DNA of 61,342 nucleotides from Jiangella muralis (GTDB taxonomy: Bacteria; Actinomycetota; Actinomycetes; Jiangellales; Jiangellaceae), in assembly GCF_001270745.1 (NCBI RefSeq), contig NZ_LFXL01000044.1, positions 1 through 61,342 on the forward strand. The letters run 5' to 3'. The stretch's first letter is position 1. The number at the start of each line of letters is the position of its first letter. Both the position numbers and the translations under genes were made by a program. Positions 59,488-61,342 of this stretch are shown here, piece by piece. The notes below the pieces were generated by a model. The model was not told the DNA's origin and made no database searches. It saw only the letters and a list, made by a program, of their open reading frames with translations.

Positions 59488-60903
59488 GTGGAACATGTGA
59501 CAGATGTGGGACTCGACGGGACGCTCGGTCGAATCGAGGAGGCTCACGCTACCGGCGTGCGGGTGGCGCTGCGCGGGGCGACAGTCTTGTCGATGGATCC
59601 CGAGGTCGGCGATCTCGCGTCGGGCGATGTGACCATCGAAGGTGCGCAGATCGCCGCAGTGGCGCCACACGACCCTGCGGCTCAGCAGCCGACAGGCACC
59701 GTCGAGGTCGACGTGACTGGGTGCATAGTGATTCCGGGTCTCCAGGACACGCACCGGCACTGCTGGCAGACGCAGTTGCGCAGGATGTTCGCTGCGGTCG
59801 ATCTGGAACGCTACGTCGACATCGCCCACGCGCGCTTGGCTCCCTCCTATGGGGAGGAGGACATGCTCCTCGCCTCCTACCTCGCCTCTCTCGGCGCGAT
59901 CGATTCCGGCGTCACCGGCATGCTGGACTTCGCGCACAACAGCCGCTCCTGGGGGCATGTGTCCTCCGGAGTCCAGGGCCACGCCGATGCCGGGATGCGC
60001 GCCGTGGTCGCGATCGCGCCACCGCTGAGCGGTGAATGGGACCGTCGGTGGCACGACAACGCCCGGCGTGCACACGAAGATGACTTCGGCGCCACGGTCT
60101 CAACCGCGCTCGGGGTGTTCGGCACCTCCGATCTGGGAGGCGATGAGATCGCGCTGACTGCGGAAAATGTCCGCCGAGCCCGCGACATGGGGTTGCCGGT
60201 TGCGGTCGATGCGACCTTCGGGCCCTCTGCGTCGCGCAACATCGAGCTGTTGGGCAGGGAGGGTCTCCTGGGTCCGGACATCACCCTCATCCACTGCACC
60301 GCGTTGACCGAGGCTGCGTGGGGGCACGTGCAGGAGGCCGAGGTGCGGGTTGCGTTGACGACCACATCCGACGCCGAGATCGGAATCTTCGACGCGACCC
60401 CGCCCATCCAGGAGGCTCGCGGCCGGCAGCTACGTCCAGGGCTGAGCGTCGACGTGGAGTGCACACTTGCCAGTGACCTGTTCACCCAGATGCGGGCGAC
60501 CTACACGCTGCAACGGATGGCCGCCTTCCAGGCAGCTCGGGACGGCGCCGACGACGTCCCGGATCCGATCAGTCCGCGGGCCGTGCTCGAGATGGCGACG
60601 ATCGACGGTGCACGCACGGTCCGCAGCGATGACATCACCGGCTCGCTGACACCGGGCAAGCGTGCCGATGTGGTTGTTCTCTCCACCGACGGCATCTCCA
60701 CGATGCCGCTGAACAACGCGGCCTCGACAGTGGTGCTGGGTGTGGACAGCAGCGCGGTGCGGCACGTGTTCATCGACGGGAAGGTCCGCAAGTGGGACGG
60801 GCGGATAGTTGGGGTGGATGTTGGTGAGCTGCGTAGCCGAGTGTTGGCGTCGCGTGACGGGATCCTCCGCAGGGCCGGCTACGAGCTCGACCTGCTGGCG
60901 TAG
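59488..60903 (+). CDS. amidohydrolase, TrzA/8-oxoguanine deaminase type
   Basis: The 471-residue protein has the cytosine-deaminase-like amidohydrolase layout: a flanking beta-sandwich (RGATVLSMDPEVGDLASGDVTIEG), then VIPGLQDTHRHCWQTQLRR with the HxH metal pair, LIHCTALTEAAWG with the next metal His, and the C-terminal GSLTPGKRADVVVLS. Relatives deaminate or dechlorinate N-heterocycles and act on guanine-type rings. I chose GTG 59488 because GAGGAG lies 7 bases upstream; GTG 59473 is an alternative. It is divergent from the leftward operon and shares the GntR operator, so it is part of the same pathway. Confidence 0.9.
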   Translation: MEHVTDVGLDGTLGRIEEAHATGVRVALRGATVLSMDPEVGDLASGDVTIEGAQIAAVAPHDPAAQQPTGTVEVDVTGCIVIPGLQDTHRHCWQTQLRRMFAAVDLERYVDIAHARLAPSYGEEDMLLASYLASLGAIDSGVTGMLDFAHNSRSWGHVSSGVQGHADAGMRAVVAIAPPLSGEWDRRWHDNARRAHEDDFGATVSTALGVFGTSDLGGDEIALTAENVRRARDMGLPVAVDATFGPSASRNIELLGREGLLGPDITLIHCTALTEAAWGHVQEAEVRVALTTTSDAEIGIFDATPPIQEARGRQLRPGLSVDVECTLASDLFTQMRATYTLQRMAAFQAARDGADDVPDPISPRAVLEMATIDGARTVRSDDITGSLTPGKRADVVVLSTDGISTMPLNNAASTVVLGVDSSAVRHVFIDGKVRKWDGRIVGVDVGELRSRVLASRDGILRRAGYELDLLA

Positions 60904-61056
60904 TCACCGCTCCGGTCTTCTCGTGAGCCGACAGAGCAGGTGGGTGCTGGAATAGGGCGCGTCCCGTGTCATCAACATCTGGTGCTTCCGGGTCGCCGCT
61001 GACAAGGGCGGAGTGGTGCCGATGTCGACGCCGATGTACATGCCGCCTCCTCGCGG

Positions 61057-61342
61057 TCAGGGGGTGTCGATTGGTGCGACGTGGACGTTGACCCGGCGGT
61101 CGCTCAGCGCCCGGACGACGTCCGCGGGCGTGCCGCCGTCGACCACGACGTCGTCGAAGTCGGTGAGCGGCGCCAGCTGGTGCAGCGCGGTGCCGCCGAG
61201 CTTGGTGTGGTCCATGAGTAGCACCTTGCGGGTCGCCGAGCGCATCATTGCCCGCTTGACCAGCACGATCTCCTGCTCTTGGTGGTAGGTCAGCCCGCCC
61301 GACGCCGCCGAGGTCGACGTCAGCAGCACGTCGGCGCGCAGC
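61057..61342 (-). CDS. DeoR-family regulator, C-terminal fragment (runs off right edge)
   Basis: The frame is open to the last base and ends at 61057. It gives 94 residues: RADVLLTSTSAASGGLTY, then EIVLVKRAMMRSATRKVLLMDHTKLGG, then DDVVVDGGTPADVVRAL. This is the end of the DeoR C-terminal sensor domain, with the K-R-A-M and D-H-T-K-x-G motifs. The helix-turn-helix part lies outside the window. Confidence 0.85.
   Translation of the reverse strand, partial: LRADVLLTSTSAASGGLTYHQEQEIVLVKRAMMRSATRKVLLMDHTKLGGTALHQLAPLTDFDDVVVDGGTPADVVRALSDRRVNVHVAPIDTP

Overview
The window is GC-rich DNA from an actinomycete-like bacterium (Actinomycetota; genus not decided from sequence). The evidence is strong third-position GC bias, many GTG and TTG starts, ATGA and 8-base gene overlaps, an aa3-type CtaD, IS481-type transposase remnants, SufR-like and PucR-like regulators, and sugar ABC loci without their own ATPase.

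Region 1 (1-22.5 kb) is a stress, hypoxia and central-metabolism neighbourhood. It holds a glutamine synthetase tail, two tandem universal stress proteins, a DksA-type zinc protein coupled to a PIG-L deacetylase-like protein, and a leftward gap-porG-porA fragment-ctaD operon. Then come a PucR regulator, an aconitase, a slipin, a MarR-DUF488 pair, a VOC protein, and a transaldolase / membrane protein / GH15 glucanase operon. It ends with a SufR-like regulator divergent from a DoxX-like protein / FolE / ferredoxin-reductase operon.

Region 2 (22.5-34.6 kb) is a catabolic island bordered by gene debris. Two 5' remnants of IS481-family elements lie about 10.8 kb apart around a leftward operon: DeoR regulator, FAD oxidoreductase, oligopeptide-type ABC transporter (SBP, two permeases, two ATPases), four-carbon acid sugar kinase (DUF1537) and PdxA2-type dehydrogenase. 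The last two together suggest D-threonate or D-erythronate catabolism to dihydroxyacetone phosphate. The debris includes a metallo-beta-lactamase-fold tail, a DnaE2 tail, an alpha/beta hydrolase head and a frameshifted membrane protein.

Region 3 (34.6-46.2 kb) is a carbohydrate locus: a GH172 (DUF2961) enzyme, a MocR-type PLP regulator, then rightward genes for a Gfo/Idh/MocA dehydrogenase, cupin, Tm-1-like protein, PEP-hydrolase-like TIM barrel, sugar SBP, two permeases and a DUF6259-like putative glycosidase. Two copies of the inverted repeat CCAAT-N8-ATTGG tie the regulator to both transcription units.

Region 4 (46.2-53.7 kb) is mostly scar tissue around a GlxA-type regulator / MFS pair. 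It contains a frameshifted LivK-like gene, a three-gene micro-operon with two tiny membrane peptides, an orphan SHOCT tail, a truncated membrane protein, the 3' half of a tRNA-Glu(CUC) next to a truncated tyrosine integrase, a truncated MFS gene and a frameshifted His-rich protein gene.

Region 5 (53.7-61.3 kb) is a compact GntR-controlled catabolic regulon: GntR, then MFS-fed amidohydrolase, RraA-type, FAH-type, SnoaL-like and NFU-like proteins, divergent from a TrzA-like deaminase. Three related palindromic operators sit just downstream of recognisable -10 boxes at the three promoters. The window ends inside a DeoR-family regulator. The strongest candidates for undescribed biology are this GntR regulon, the MocR / Tm-1 / PEP-hydrolase sugar locus, the SufR-like DoxX-FolE unit and the micro-operon.
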